Positions 23,966-31,972 of a stretch of DNA of 35,716 nucleotides are shown in pieces. The stretch is taken from positions 1 to 35,716 of the forward strand of contig RPRB01000030.1 in assembly GCA_003818285.1 (NCBI GenBank). Reading direction: 5' to 3'. Made by a program: the position numbers and the translations under genes. The first letter of the stretch is position 1. Each line of letters opens with the position of its first letter. The notes beneath the pieces are model-generated. The model was not told where the DNA came from. It did not search any database and saw only the letters and a list, made by a program, of their open reading frames with translations. Origin of the DNA: Myxococcaceae bacterium (GTDB taxonomy: Bacteria > Myxococcota > Myxococcia > Myxococcales > Myxococcaceae).

Positions 23966-24683
23966 CCAGCTCGGGGTTCATCGACGTGCCCGGCTCGCCC
24001 GGGTACCCGCGTGGATTGCAGACCACCCGCGTGTCGCCCACGCGGTAGTCGAAGCTGGTGTGGGTGTGGCCGTGGATCCAGAGCCGGGCACCGCGGCGCT
24101 CTACCAGCGGGGTCGCGTCCTCGGCGACGAAAAAGCGGTTGAGGGGCGAGCCTTGGTACTGCGGCGCGATGCTCCTCGGGTGGGGGACGAAGTGGGTGAC
24201 CACCACGTCACCGGGGCGCACGGTCTGCTCCAGGAAGGCCAGGTGCCTGGCGTGCGTCTCGTGCACCCATGGAACGAACTCCGAGATCAGCGTGAAGTCG
24301 AGAAGGAAGCGGCGGTAGCCCTCCTCGTCCGGCGTGGGGGGAAACCAGAGCGTCGTGCCGACGAACCGCGTCCCGTCGATCTCCGTCACCGCGCCATCGA
24401 GCAGCTCCAGATTGGGGAACTCCCGGGCGCAGGAGGCGAGCAGGGCCGACCCTGCCGCGGGGGAGGTCTTGTAGTACTCGTGGTTGCCCGGCACGTAGAC
24501 CACGCGAGGAAACCGGAAGCAGAACCAGCCCAGCATCTCGAGGACGTGGGGCTCGCGGCGGATCGGGAGGATGTCGCCGGCGAGCACCAGGACATCCCCG
24601 AGCACCGGGAGCTCCTGGGCGAAGCGCTTGCCGTGGTCCTCGTCGAACTCGAGGTGGAGGTCGCTGACGGGCTGAATTCGCAT
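23952..24683 (-). CDS. Calcineurin-like metallophosphoesterase
   Basis: A 243-residue cytoplasmic phosphoesterase with all five metal-binding blocks in order: SDLHLEF (D8, H10), LAGDILP, VPGNHEYYKT, VVTHFVPHP and IHGHTHTSFDY. The spacing suits the single-domain YfcE/Icc-type class acting on phosphodiesters or phosphomonoesters; the substrate cannot be specified. It follows the extradiol-dioxygenase gene by 7 bp and is probably co-transcribed. An open frame continues upstream past the ATG at 24683, but this start begins the fold exactly (MRIQPVSDLH). Confidence 0.9.
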   Translation of the reverse strand: MRIQPVSDLHLEFDEDHGKRFAQELPVLGDVLVLAGDILPIRREPHVLEMLGWFCFRFPRVVYVPGNHEYYKTSPAAGSALLASCAREFPNLELLDGAVTEIDGTRFVGTTLWFPPTPDEEGYRRFLLDFTLISEFVPWVHETHARHLAFLEQTVRPGDVVVTHFVPHPRSIAPQYQGSPLNRFFVAEDATPLVERRGARLWIHGHTHTSFDYRVGDTRVVCNPRGYPGEPGTSMNPELVIEV

Positions 24684-24690
24684 CGGATGG

Positions 24691-25557
24691 TCAGAGATTC
24701 GTGTCCTCGGGCGGCATCTCCGATGGGTCCGGGATGCTGCCGGGGAACGGGCTCCCGCTCCGGCTCGGCGGAATGCTGGCGTCGAGCGTGTACGCCGCCA
24801 TGGACAGCGAGCCGTACGCGTAGCCCTCCACCAGGACCTGCAGCGGCCGGCGAGCCGCGCTGGCCAGACCGGCGACGTAGAGCAGCGGGAGGAAGTGCTC
24901 GGGCGTGGGGACGCTGCGCGGGTAATCCGGATGGCTCCGGAGCCGCGGCATGTCCGCCGGGCTGGTGGTGAGAACCTGGCGCGCGGCCTCGTCGAAGCGG
25001 CGCGTCCAGTCGAAGGCGGCATCCGGAGTGGACCAGTCGAGCAACCGCAGGTTGTGTACCACGTTGCCGCTCCCCAGCACGAGCACGCCGCGCTCCCGCA
25101 GCGGGGCCAGTCGCGCGCCGAGCTCGAGGTGGAAATCCAGGTCGCGCCGCGCGTCGATCGAGAGCTGCACCACGGGAACGTCCGCGCGAGGGAAGGCATG
25201 AACCAGGACCGACCAGGTGCCGTGGTCGATGCCCCAGCTGTCACGGTCGAGGCCGACGTGGGCGGGCTTCACCACGTCCGCCACCTCCTCCGCCAGGTCC
25301 GGGCTTCCCGGGGCGGGGTACTGCACCTCGAACAGCTCGCGCGGGAACCCGTAAAAGTCGTGGATGGTCCGAGGCCGCGGCATGGCGGTGACCGCGGTGA
25401 CGTTCACGTACCAGTGCGCGGAGACGGCGAGGATGGCGCGCGGTCGGGGCACACTTGCGCCAAAGTCGGCCCAGGCGGTCGAGAAGCGGTTCCGCTCCAG
25501 CGCGTTCATCGGGCTGCCGTGTCCCAGGAACACGGCGGGCATGAGTCGTCCGGCCAC
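24691..25557 (-). CDS. ygiD: Extradiol ring-cleavage dioxygenase, YgiD/LigB-type
   Basis: A 288-residue enzyme of the 4,5-DOPA-extradiol-dioxygenase (LigB/MEMO) family. Characteristic stretches are FLGHGSPMNAL (metal histidine), AVSAHWYVN (metal histidine), TIHDFYGFP, SWGIDHGTWSVLVHAFP, LGSGNVVHNLRLL and TPEHFLPLLYVAGLA. These enzymes use a divalent metal to open catechol rings; the E. coli YgiD homologue acts on DOPA in vitro. A GTG start at 25557 with an AGAGGG ribosome site is chosen; the ATG five codons later is the alternative. The C-terminus has a Pro/Ser-rich tail beyond the usual end. It is upstream of the metallophosphoesterase gene. Confidence 0.92.
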   Translation of the reverse strand: MAGRLMPAVFLGHGSPMNALERNRFSTAWADFGASVPRPRAILAVSAHWYVNVTAVTAMPRPRTIHDFYGFPRELFEVQYPAPGSPDLAEEVADVVKPAHVGLDRDSWGIDHGTWSVLVHAFPRADVPVVQLSIDARRDLDFHLELGARLAPLRERGVLVLGSGNVVHNLRLLDWSTPDAAFDWTRRFDEAARQVLTTSPADMPRLRSHPDYPRSVPTPEHFLPLLYVAGLASAARRPLQVLVEGYAYGSLSMAAYTLDASIPPSRSGSPFPGSIPDPSEMPPEDTNL

Positions 25558-25678
25558 CGAGACCCTCTTCCGGCGAGTGACTTATCGCACTCACGCCCGC
25601 ACCACACCTCACCCAGGCAGGCAGGCGCGTGGACCCGCCGCCGCTCGACGTCGCGGCCGCGTGGTACGCTCTCGTTCA

Positions 25679-26572
25679 ATGGTGCGCTCTCCGCGTCTGC
25701 GACCGGGGGACCGCGTTGCAGTGGTTGCCCCGTCCTCTCCCTTCGATCGCGAGCGCTTCGATCGCGGCATGGCCCGGCTCGCCGAGCGATACGAGCTCGC
25801 TCCGTCGCCCAGCCTGTTCGAGAAGCGCTGGTACCTCGCCGGCAGCGACGACGTGCGCACCGCGGCGCTGGTCGACGCGTTCTCCGACCCCGGCAACCGC
25901 GCGGTGGTCTGCGCGCGGGGTGGCTCGGGGGCCGCGCGGCTCCTCCCCCGCATCGACTTCGGCCGACTCCCGCCCAAGCCCCTGGTGGGCTTCTCGGACA
26001 ACGTGGCCCTCCACTGCGCGCTCCAGGCCACCGGACGGATCTCCATCCACGGGCCGGTCGTCACCCAGCTGGCGGACCAGCCGCCCTGGGTCTCCGACCG
26101 GTTGTTCGCCCTGCTCGAGGGCCGCGTCCCCGACCCGCTCCAGGGCAAGCCGCGGGTGCCGGGCGTGGTCGAGGGACCGCTGCTCGGCGGGGACCTGACC
26201 GTCGTCGCCACGCTGCTCGGGACGCGGTGGCTCCCGGAGATGAACGGGGCCATCCTCCTCCTCGAGGAGGTGGGCGAGCAGCCATACCGCATCGACCGCG
26301 TCTGGACCCACCTCCGCAACGCGGGGGTCTTCTCGCGCATCGCCGGCATCGCCTTCGGACAGTTCCTGGAGTGCGAGCCCATCGACCGGCGCTACGAGCC
26401 ACACACTTGCCGCGAGGTGGTGGCCGCCCTGGCGGACGAGGTGGGCCTGCCGTGCATCACCGACCTGCCCATCGGGCACGGGGACGTGAACGCGCCGGTG
26501 GCGCTCGGCGCGCGGCACCTGCTCGACGCGCACCAGGGAACGCTCCAGCCGCTCGAGGCCGCCACGGCGTGA
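25679..26572 (+). CDS. LD-carboxypeptidase (peptidase family S66)
   Basis: A 297-residue cytoplasmic serine peptidase. RLRPGDRVAVVAPSSPFD opens the fold, VCARGGSGAARLLPRID is the oxyanion-side motif (usually GGYG, here GGSG), and VGFSDNVALHCAL holds the predicted nucleophile S106. ILLLEEVGEQPYRIDR carries the catalytic glutamate and LPIGHGDVNAPV the histidine. Family members (LdcA, MccF) remove the terminal D-Ala of murein tetrapeptides or inactivate microcin C. Mpl, which uses the tripeptide product, is encoded nearby, favouring murein recycling. GTGA couples it to the small lipoprotein gene that follows. Confidence 0.9.
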   Translation: MVRSPRLRPGDRVAVVAPSSPFDRERFDRGMARLAERYELAPSPSLFEKRWYLAGSDDVRTAALVDAFSDPGNRAVVCARGGSGAARLLPRIDFGRLPPKPLVGFSDNVALHCALQATGRISIHGPVVTQLADQPPWVSDRLFALLEGRVPDPLQGKPRVPGVVEGPLLGGDLTVVATLLGTRWLPEMNGAILLLEEVGEQPYRIDRVWTHLRNAGVFSRIAGIAFGQFLECEPIDRRYEPHTCREVVAALADEVGLPCITDLPIGHGDVNAPVALGARHLLDAHQGTLQPLEAATA

Positions 26573-26850
26573 GGCGCTCGCCAACCGCCCAGCTCCTCCT
26601 GCTCGGGCTCTTGGCCGTCGCGACCGCCGGCTGTCGGGGCTTCGAGCCCACCGTCCGCCGCAGCATGTCCGCCGACGCGAAGTGCGCCGAGGAGAAGGTC
26701 CAGGTGAAGGCGCTCACCGGCGGCGGGTACCAGGCGGACGGCTGCGGCAAGAACGCGGTGTACGACTGCTCCTGGCCGGAGGGACAGGCGCGTTCGTGCA
26801 CTCGCCGCGGAGCGCCTCCATCACCCAGCTTGCCCGGGACCGGCTGGTGA
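26569..26850 (+). CDS. Small lipoprotein with GCGK motif, paralogue A
   Basis: A 93-residue lipoprotein: signal LLLLGLLAVATAGC with the lipid-bearing cysteine at 22, then a short domain with pattern CAEEKVQVKALTGGGYQADG, CGKNAVYDC and a further cysteine (ARSC). The same pattern occurs in the gene at 28033-28341. Function unknown; the domain recurs in myxobacterial lipoproteins in my recollection. It starts at a GTG overlapping the stop of the LD-carboxypeptidase gene, and its own stop overlaps a GTG start of the serine hydrolase gene, so all three are probably coupled. The last ~17 residues look non-conserved. Confidence 0.68.
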   Translation: MRRSPTAQLLLLGLLAVATAGCRGFEPTVRRSMSADAKCAEEKVQVKALTGGGYQADGCGKNAVYDCSWPEGQARSCTRRGAPPSPSLPGTGW

Positions 26851-27998
26851 ACGCTCCGCTCCGCGGGTTGCTCGAGGCGGGAGTCCGTGAGGGCGTGTTT
26901 CCCGCGGCCCAGGCCTCGGTGTTCCACGAGGGCCGCGAGGTCGGCCGGGCCGCGGTGGGCGCCACGGAGGAGACGCCGTTCGATCTCGCCTCGCTCACGA
27001 AGATCCTCTGCACCGCCACGGCCTTCGTCGGGCTGTGGGCCGAGGGAAAGGTGGGCCCGTCCACGCCCGTGTCGCGATGGATCGACGGAAGCCCGCTGGC
27101 GAAGAACGGGGCGACGCTGGGTGATCTCCTGGCGCACCGCTCCGGGCTTCCGGCCTGGCAGCCCTTCTTCGCGGTGGTGCTGCACACCGTGCCCGAGCTG
27201 CGCCGCGCCGACTGCCTCCCGGCGACCCGGCTGAGCGTGCGCAGCGAGGTCAGGGACGCGGCCGCCCGCTCACCGCTGGACGCTCCGCCGGGCACGCGCA
27301 CGCTCTACAGCGACATCGGCTTCCTGCTGGCGGGCGAGATGCTGGCCGAGGCCGCCGGCGCGCCGCTCGACGCCGTGCATGCGCGGATGTCCGGGAAGCT
27401 CGGCGTTGCGACCCACTTCCACCGGCTCTCCACCCGTGGACACGACGACCGGGACCCCTGCGGTGGACGATGGGACGGACTGCCGCTCACCGGCTCGCTG
27501 CGGCCCCGTCCGCCGGCGCCGGGCCAGGAGAACCGCTGGGAGTCGCTCGCCAGCGAGCCGTCTCCCCCCGGGGAGGTGGACGACGACAACGCCTGGGTGA
27601 TGGACGGAGTCTCCGGGCACGCTGGACTCTTCGGCACCGCCACCGAGGTCGCCCGCTTCGGACAGCGAATCCTCGAGGAGCTGGGCGGGGCGGGGCGCCT
27701 GGCCCCGGCCGCGCTGTGGGAACGGGCGGTGACTCCCACGCCGGGCGGCAGCCGCGGGCTCGGGTTCGACACGCCGTCGGGCGAGTCCAGCGCGGCGGGG
27801 CGTCTCCTCGGCCGGAGGCCGCCGGGCGGGTTCGGCCACCTGGGCTACACCGGCACCAGCCTCTGGGTGGACCGTCCCCGCGGGCTGAGCATCGCGCTGC
27901 TCACCAACCGCACGGCGCTGGGGCGAGACAACATGCGCGTCCAGGAGTTTCGCCCCGCCTTCCACGATGCGGTGTTGCAGGCGCTCGGGCTGCGCTAA
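26847..27998 (+). CDS. Serine hydrolase of the beta-lactamase/penicillin-binding (class C) family
   Basis: A 383-residue enzyme with the SxxK motif at S49-LT-K52 (FDLASLTKIL), the tyrosine motif as YSDIG (RTLYSDIGFLLAGE), and the third motif as HLGYTGTS, as in class C beta-lactamases, esterase EstB and DD-peptidase-like proteins. It could be a peptidase, an esterase or a D-aminopeptidase-type enzyme. I place the start at GTG 26847, which overlaps the previous stop; GTG 26796 would add 17 residues. No signal peptide is visible, so it may be cytoplasmic. It lies between two paralogous lipoprotein genes and near LD-carboxypeptidase and Mpl. Confidence 0.87.
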   Translation: MNAPLRGLLEAGVREGVFPAAQASVFHEGREVGRAAVGATEETPFDLASLTKILCTATAFVGLWAEGKVGPSTPVSRWIDGSPLAKNGATLGDLLAHRSGLPAWQPFFAVVLHTVPELRRADCLPATRLSVRSEVRDAAARSPLDAPPGTRTLYSDIGFLLAGEMLAEAAGAPLDAVHARMSGKLGVATHFHRLSTRGHDDRDPCGGRWDGLPLTGSLRPRPPAPGQENRWESLASEPSPPGEVDDDNAWVMDGVSGHAGLFGTATEVARFGQRILEELGGAGRLAPAALWERAVTPTPGGSRGLGFDTPSGESSAAGRLLGRRPPGGFGHLGYTGTSLWVDRPRGLSIALLTNRTALGRDNMRVQEFRPAFHDAVLQALGLR

Positions 27999-28032
27999 AC
28001 CGGAGGCCTCTCGCCTTGCCCAGGAGCCTCCG

Positions 28033-28341
28033 ATGCCCGGAGCCGCGAAGCGTGCCGTGTCTCCCCTTCTCCTCTCCGCCGTCCTCGCCGGCGCGCTCGG
28101 TCTCACGGCCTGCGCGGCGGGCGTGCTCAACACTGCGGCGCGCGACACCCTGGCGAAGAGCGCGAGCTGCCCGGCGGACCAGGTGAAGGTGGAGGAGCTC
28201 GGCAGCTCCCGCTACCGGGCGACGGGGTGCGGCAAGAGCGAGACCTACGTCTGCAAGGCCGCCGAGTACGCAGTGACCTCCTGCGTGCCCGAGTCGTCGG
28301 TTCCCCCGCTGCCGGACCAGCCCCCAGCTCAGGGCAAGTGA
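28033..28341 (+). CDS. Small lipoprotein with GCGK motif, paralogue B
   Basis: A 102-residue lipoprotein with signal AGALGLTACAAG (lipidation predicted at the cysteine of LTAC) and a domain reading CPADQVKVEELGSSRYRATG, CGKSETYVC and a last cysteine (TSC), the same spacing as paralogue A at 26569-26850. It ends in a Pro-rich tail (PLPDQPPAQGK). The ATG has a clear AGGAG ribosome site at 28022-28026. The gene follows the serine hydrolase by 34 bp and ends 4 bp before the stop of the convergent GT87 gene. Confidence 0.75.
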   Translation: MPGAAKRAVSPLLLSAVLAGALGLTACAAGVLNTAARDTLAKSASCPADQVKVEELGSSRYRATGCGKSETYVCKAAEYAVTSCVPESSVPPLPDQPPAQGK

Positions 28342-28345
28342 CTGT

Positions 28346-29854
28346 TCAGCCGGCGGACACCACCGCCGGCGCCTGCATCGCCTTCGCTCTCGGGCGCGGA
28401 CCGGTCACTGCCCAGAGGCACACCGCGATCCCGACCGCCTGCCCGAGAAAGCCGACGACGAACTCGGGAGGCCCCTCGAGGGGTGGCGGACCCATGATCG
28501 CCACCCAGGCCGCGACGAAGGCCACCACCCGGGCCGGCCGTCCGCGCACCTCGCCGGCGAGCAGGGTGAGGAGCCAGAGCATGGAGATCGTCACGTACGC
28601 CGAAGGCGCGAGTGGGCTCCGCAGCGCGGCGAGCGACAGCAGGCCCAGCCAGATGCGCGCATCGCCGAGCCGGCTGGCTGGCCGGAGACCGCCCACCCAC
28701 GCGACGGCCAGCAACCCGAGCGTGTAGATCCACCCGAGCACGCTCCCGAGTCCGCGCGTCATTCCAGGAACGCCGAGGAGGTGGAGCTTGGTGGTCAGTC
28801 CGGGGATGCCGAAGTTCCGCGAGATGATGAACTCCGGCGCCTTCTCGTAGAAGGCGAACGCCTCGCCGGTGCTGATGCGAGGCAGCTGGTAGGTGAGGAA
28901 GGCCTCGAACGGGCTCCACCCGAGGACCCCGAGACCCACCAGCGCGAACAGCCCGCACGCCCCGAGGGTCCACGCCACCTCGCGCCATCGCCGCCGGGCG
29001 AGGAGGAACACCAGAAGGAAGGCGGGAAAGAGCTTGGACACGGTGGCCACCGCCAGGAGCGCGGCGCCGGTTCCGGTCCTCCTCTCCTCGAAGCAGATCA
29101 GGGCCGCGACCGAGAGCACGAGCGTCGCCACGTGGAACTGCCCGAACTGCAGGCCCAGCAGCGTGGGCAGCGAGGCGAGCAGCCCCGGGATTAGCAGGAG
29201 CGCCAGCTGACCGTCCCGTCCGCCCACCCACCGGGCGAGCCACGCCGCGACCAGGACCAGGGCCAGCGCCTGCAGGACGAACCACCCAGCGCGAAGGGCA
29301 GGGAAGTCGTTGCTCACCAGCAGCGCCGCGCGCGGAAACAGGAGGAAGGGGGGCGGGTACTCGAATGGGTCGTCGATCCAGCTGGCCAGCCCCTGGACGG
29401 ACGCCGGGGCGAGCAGCCGCGCCGCATCCCCCGCGAAGGCCGGGTAGTAGCGCTCGTCGTAGAGGTTGACCACGTTGCGGCGAGAGAGCTCCGCGGCCAC
29501 GAAGTACGCGGAGAGGCAGGCGTGGTTCGCCGCCGCCGGATCGGGCACCGCCGAGCCCCAGCGCCGGTCCGGGTCGGCGGTGAAGGCCGCCAGCCGCCCG
29601 ACCTGGACCAGGGAGAGGAGGGCGGCGATTGCCCAGAGAACGGCAAGCACCGGACGGCGCCGGAAGCCTCCGGACACCGACTCCGGCACCCAGCGCCAGA
29701 TCCGCCACGCGGTGGCCGCGCCGAGCAGAACGGCGAGCGCGCCACCGAGCGGTCCGAGCCGCGGCAAGGTGGGGAGCACGATCGCCGCGCACACCAGCAC
29801 ACCGAAGACCCTGACCACGGCCTGCTCGAGATCTCCGAGCGTCGCACTCCGCAC
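28346..29854 (-). CDS. Glycosyltransferase family 87 (DUF2029) membrane protein
   Basis: A 502-residue polytopic protein with about 10-12 hydrophobic helices. After a first helix region (FGVLVCAAIVLPTLP), YPPPFLLFPRAALL, GLQFGQFHVATLVLSVAALI and TVSKLFPAFLLVFLLARRRW (basic loop) fit the GT87 C-type mannosyl/arabinosyl-transferase-like fold that uses polyprenyl-phosphate sugars. WIDDPFEYPPP supplies the acidic residue expected in the first periplasmic loop. Acceptor and sugar unknown. The GTG start has a GGGAGG ribosome site. The gene is convergent with lipoprotein paralogue B and divergent from mpl. Confidence 0.85.
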   Translation of the reverse strand: MRSATLGDLEQAVVRVFGVLVCAAIVLPTLPRLGPLGGALAVLLGAATAWRIWRWVPESVSGGFRRRPVLAVLWAIAALLSLVQVGRLAAFTADPDRRWGSAVPDPAAANHACLSAYFVAAELSRRNVVNLYDERYYPAFAGDAARLLAPASVQGLASWIDDPFEYPPPFLLFPRAALLVSNDFPALRAGWFVLQALALVLVAAWLARWVGGRDGQLALLLIPGLLASLPTLLGLQFGQFHVATLVLSVAALICFEERRTGTGAALLAVATVSKLFPAFLLVFLLARRRWREVAWTLGACGLFALVGLGVLGWSPFEAFLTYQLPRISTGEAFAFYEKAPEFIISRNFGIPGLTTKLHLLGVPGMTRGLGSVLGWIYTLGLLAVAWVGGLRPASRLGDARIWLGLLSLAALRSPLAPSAYVTISMLWLLTLLAGEVRGRPARVVAFVAAWVAIMGPPPLEGPPEFVVGFLGQAVGIAVCLWAVTGPRPRAKAMQAPAVVSAG

Positions 29855-29952
29855 CAGGCGATGCCTCCCGGGAGCGAGTGACTGTAGCGCGGCGGAGCGT
29901 CGAGCACGCGCCGTACGGCCCCTGACCCTCGCGTGCTAGAAGCACACGCAAC

Positions 29953-29957
29953 AGGAG
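29953..29957 (+). promoter_or_regulatory. Ribosome site that points to an ATC start for mpl
   Basis: AGGAG lies 6 bp ahead of the codon ATC at 29964, in frame with mpl. There is no ATG, GTG or TTG between the in-frame stop at 29937 and the ATG at 30066, yet the frame carries the conserved N-terminal VHLLGVAGTGMGS of the protein well before 30066. This makes ATC the best candidate start. Confidence 0.55.
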
Positions 29958-29963
29958 CGCGAC

Positions 29964-31439
29964 ATCACCCGGCCAGCCTCGACCTCCGACCACGGCAACA
30001 TCCTCCAGGACGTCCGCCCCGAGCAGGCCCGGCGCGTCCACCTCCTCGGCGTCGCCGGGACCGGCATGGGGAGCTTCGCCGGGATGCTCAAGGCGGTGGG
30101 CCACGTCGTCACCGGGAGCGACCAGAACGTCTACCCGCCGATGAGCGACATGCTCGCCGCCTGGGGCATCGAGGTGATGACCCCCTACGCGCCCGGGAAC
30201 CTGGACCGGGCGAAGCCCGACCTGGTGGTGGTGGGCAACGTCATCCGCCGGGTCAACCCCGAGGCAACCGCCGTGCGCGAGCGAGGGCTCGCGGCGATGA
30301 GCTTCCCGGCGGCGTTCGGCGCGCTCTTCCTTCGCGGCCGGCACCCGGTGGTGGTGGTGGGGACGCACGGGAAGACCACGACCTCGGCGCTGACCGCCCA
30401 CCTGCTCGTCACCGCGGGGGTCGACCCGTCGTTCCTCGTCGGCGGCGTGACCGGCAACGCGGGCAGCAACTTTCGCGTCGGAAAGGGTCCTCACGTCGTG
30501 GTGGAAGGTGACGAGTACGACACCGCCTACTTCGACAAGGGCCCCAAGTTCCTGCACTACCAGCCGCGCACCGCCATCTTCACCAGCATGGAGCTGGATC
30601 ACGCGGACATCTACCGGGACGAGGCGCACTACGCCTCCGCCTTCCAGCGCTTCGTGGCCCTGGTCCCGCCCGACGGACGCATCGCGGTGAGCGCGGCCTG
30701 GCCAGCGGCGGTGGCACTGGCCCGGGCCAGCCGGGCACGGGTGGTGACCTACGCGGTGAATCCCGAGCACCCGGCGGACGTCCAGGCCCGGGACGTGACC
30801 CACCATTCCGACGGCGTGCGCTTCACCCTGGTGGACCGCGCGCGGCGCGTCGGATCGGTGCACCTCGCGGTTCCGGGGCTCCACAACGTGGAGAATGCGC
30901 TGGGGGCCTGGGCGGCCCTCTCCCCGCTGGGAGTGAGCTTCGATGCCTTCGCCGCGGGCTGTGCCTCGTTCCTCGGGGTGAAGCGGAGGCAGGAGGTGCG
31001 GGGCGAGGTGAACGGCGTCCTGGTGGTGGACGACTTCGCCCATCATCCGACGGCGGTCCGGGAAACCATCCACGCGCTCCGGGCCCGCTGGCCGGACCGG
31101 CGGCTGTGGGCGGTGTTCGAGCCGCGGAGCAACACCAGCCGCCGGAAGCTCCATCAGACGGCGTACGCCGATGCCTTCGCCGGCGCGGCGCGGGTGAGCC
31201 TCAAGACGCCCGAGAAGCACGACCAGGTGCCCGAGGGCGAGGAGCTCGACATCCCTCGCCTGGTGGCGGACCTGCGAGCGCACGGGCTCGAGGCGGACGC
31301 CGCCGGCGACGTGCCGACCCTGGTGGCGCGCGTCGCGGCCGAGGCCCGCAGCGGCGACGTCATCCTCGGCATGAGCAACGGGAGCTTCGGAGGCTTCCAC
31401 GCCACTCTGCTCGCCGAGCTCCGGAAAGGGCACCGGTGA
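29964..31439 (+). CDS. mpl: Murein peptide ligase Mpl (UDP-MurNAc:tripeptide ligase)
   Basis: A ~491-residue Mur ligase-family enzyme that attaches recycled L-Ala-gamma-D-Glu-meso-DAP to UDP-MurNAc. VHLLGVAGTGMGSFAGML is the N-terminal nucleotide-fold motif, SDQNVYPPMSDML is distinctive of Mpl, VVGTHGKTTTSALTAHLL is the ATP P-loop, EGDEYDTAYFDKGPKFLHY the central motif, TSMELDHADIY the metal-binding region, and VVDDFAHHPTAVRET the C-terminal domain. The first ATG (30066) would cut off the start of the first domain, and the frame upstream is open to 29940, so I begin at ATC 29964. The stop overlaps the next start (GTGA). With the S66 carboxypeptidase it would complete tripeptide salvage. Confidence 0.9.
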   Translation: MTRPASTSDHGNILQDVRPEQARRVHLLGVAGTGMGSFAGMLKAVGHVVTGSDQNVYPPMSDMLAAWGIEVMTPYAPGNLDRAKPDLVVVGNVIRRVNPEATAVRERGLAAMSFPAAFGALFLRGRHPVVVVGTHGKTTTSALTAHLLVTAGVDPSFLVGGVTGNAGSNFRVGKGPHVVVEGDEYDTAYFDKGPKFLHYQPRTAIFTSMELDHADIYRDEAHYASAFQRFVALVPPDGRIAVSAAWPAAVALARASRARVVTYAVNPEHPADVQARDVTHHSDGVRFTLVDRARRVGSVHLAVPGLHNVENALGAWAALSPLGVSFDAFAAGCASFLGVKRRQEVRGEVNGVLVVDDFAHHPTAVRETIHALRARWPDRRLWAVFEPRSNTSRRKLHQTAYADAFAGAARVSLKTPEKHDQVPEGEELDIPRLVADLRAHGLEADAAGDVPTLVARVAAEARSGDVILGMSNGSFGGFHATLLAELRKGHR

Positions 31440-31972
31440 GACGGCCGGCGGTCATGCTGCTGGTGCTGGTGGGCTGCGCGGGGACGCCGCCTGCGCCCTC
31501 GGGTGCGAAGACCCAGGGGCTCGCGGCGCAGCCCTCGCCGGCGGGGGCCTCGGTCAGCGACATCACGCTCGGCAACTACCCCGGGCCGGGCAAGCACTCC
31601 TTCTCCTCCGACCGTGGTCAGGTGGTGGTCATCGACGCGTGGGCGACCTGGTGCGCGCCTTGCGTGCGCTCGCTTCCCCAGCTCCAGGCGCTGCGGCGGG
31701 ATTACGCCAAGCGTGGGGTGCGGGTGTACGCGGTCAGCGTGGACGAGGACCGGGCGCAGATCCCCTCCTTCCTCGCCGCGGCCCGGGTCGACCTTCCGGT
31801 GCTGCTCGACCCGGGAGGCTTCGTGCTCGAGGACAAGCTGAAGCTCAAGCAGATGCCGACCACCTGGGTGGTGGACCGCAACGGGCACGTCCGCTACACG
31901 CAGGAGAGCTTCGACGGGAACCTCGAGGACATCCGGGCGCAGGTGGACGCGCTGCTCAAGGACGGCCAGTGA
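31436..31972 (+). CDS. TlpA/ResA-like thioredoxin-fold lipoprotein
   Basis: A 178-residue protein with a lipoprotein signal (VMLLVLVGCAGT, lipid cysteine C14) and a thioredoxin-fold domain with active site WATWCAPCVRS (C73, C76), then YAKRGVRVYAVSVDED and LKQMPTTWVVDRNGHV with the cis-proline. TlpA-type proteins are membrane-anchored disulfide reductases that act on exported proteins, for example in cytochrome c maturation. The target is unknown. It starts at a GTG overlapping the mpl stop, and its own stop overlaps the GTG of the following phosphatase gene. Confidence 0.88.
   Translation: MRRPAVMLLVLVGCAGTPPAPSGAKTQGLAAQPSPAGASVSDITLGNYPGPGKHSFSSDRGQVVVIDAWATWCAPCVRSLPQLQALRRDYAKRGVRVYAVSVDEDRAQIPSFLAAARVDLPVLLDPGGFVLEDKLKLKQMPTTWVVDRNGHVRYTQESFDGNLEDIRAQVDALLKDGQ

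Noticed and set aside
25571-25600. Inverted repeat GAGTG/CACTC between divergent ygiD and S66 genes
   Set aside because: Arms are only 5 bp with an 8-nt spacer; this can easily occur by chance in GC-rich DNA.
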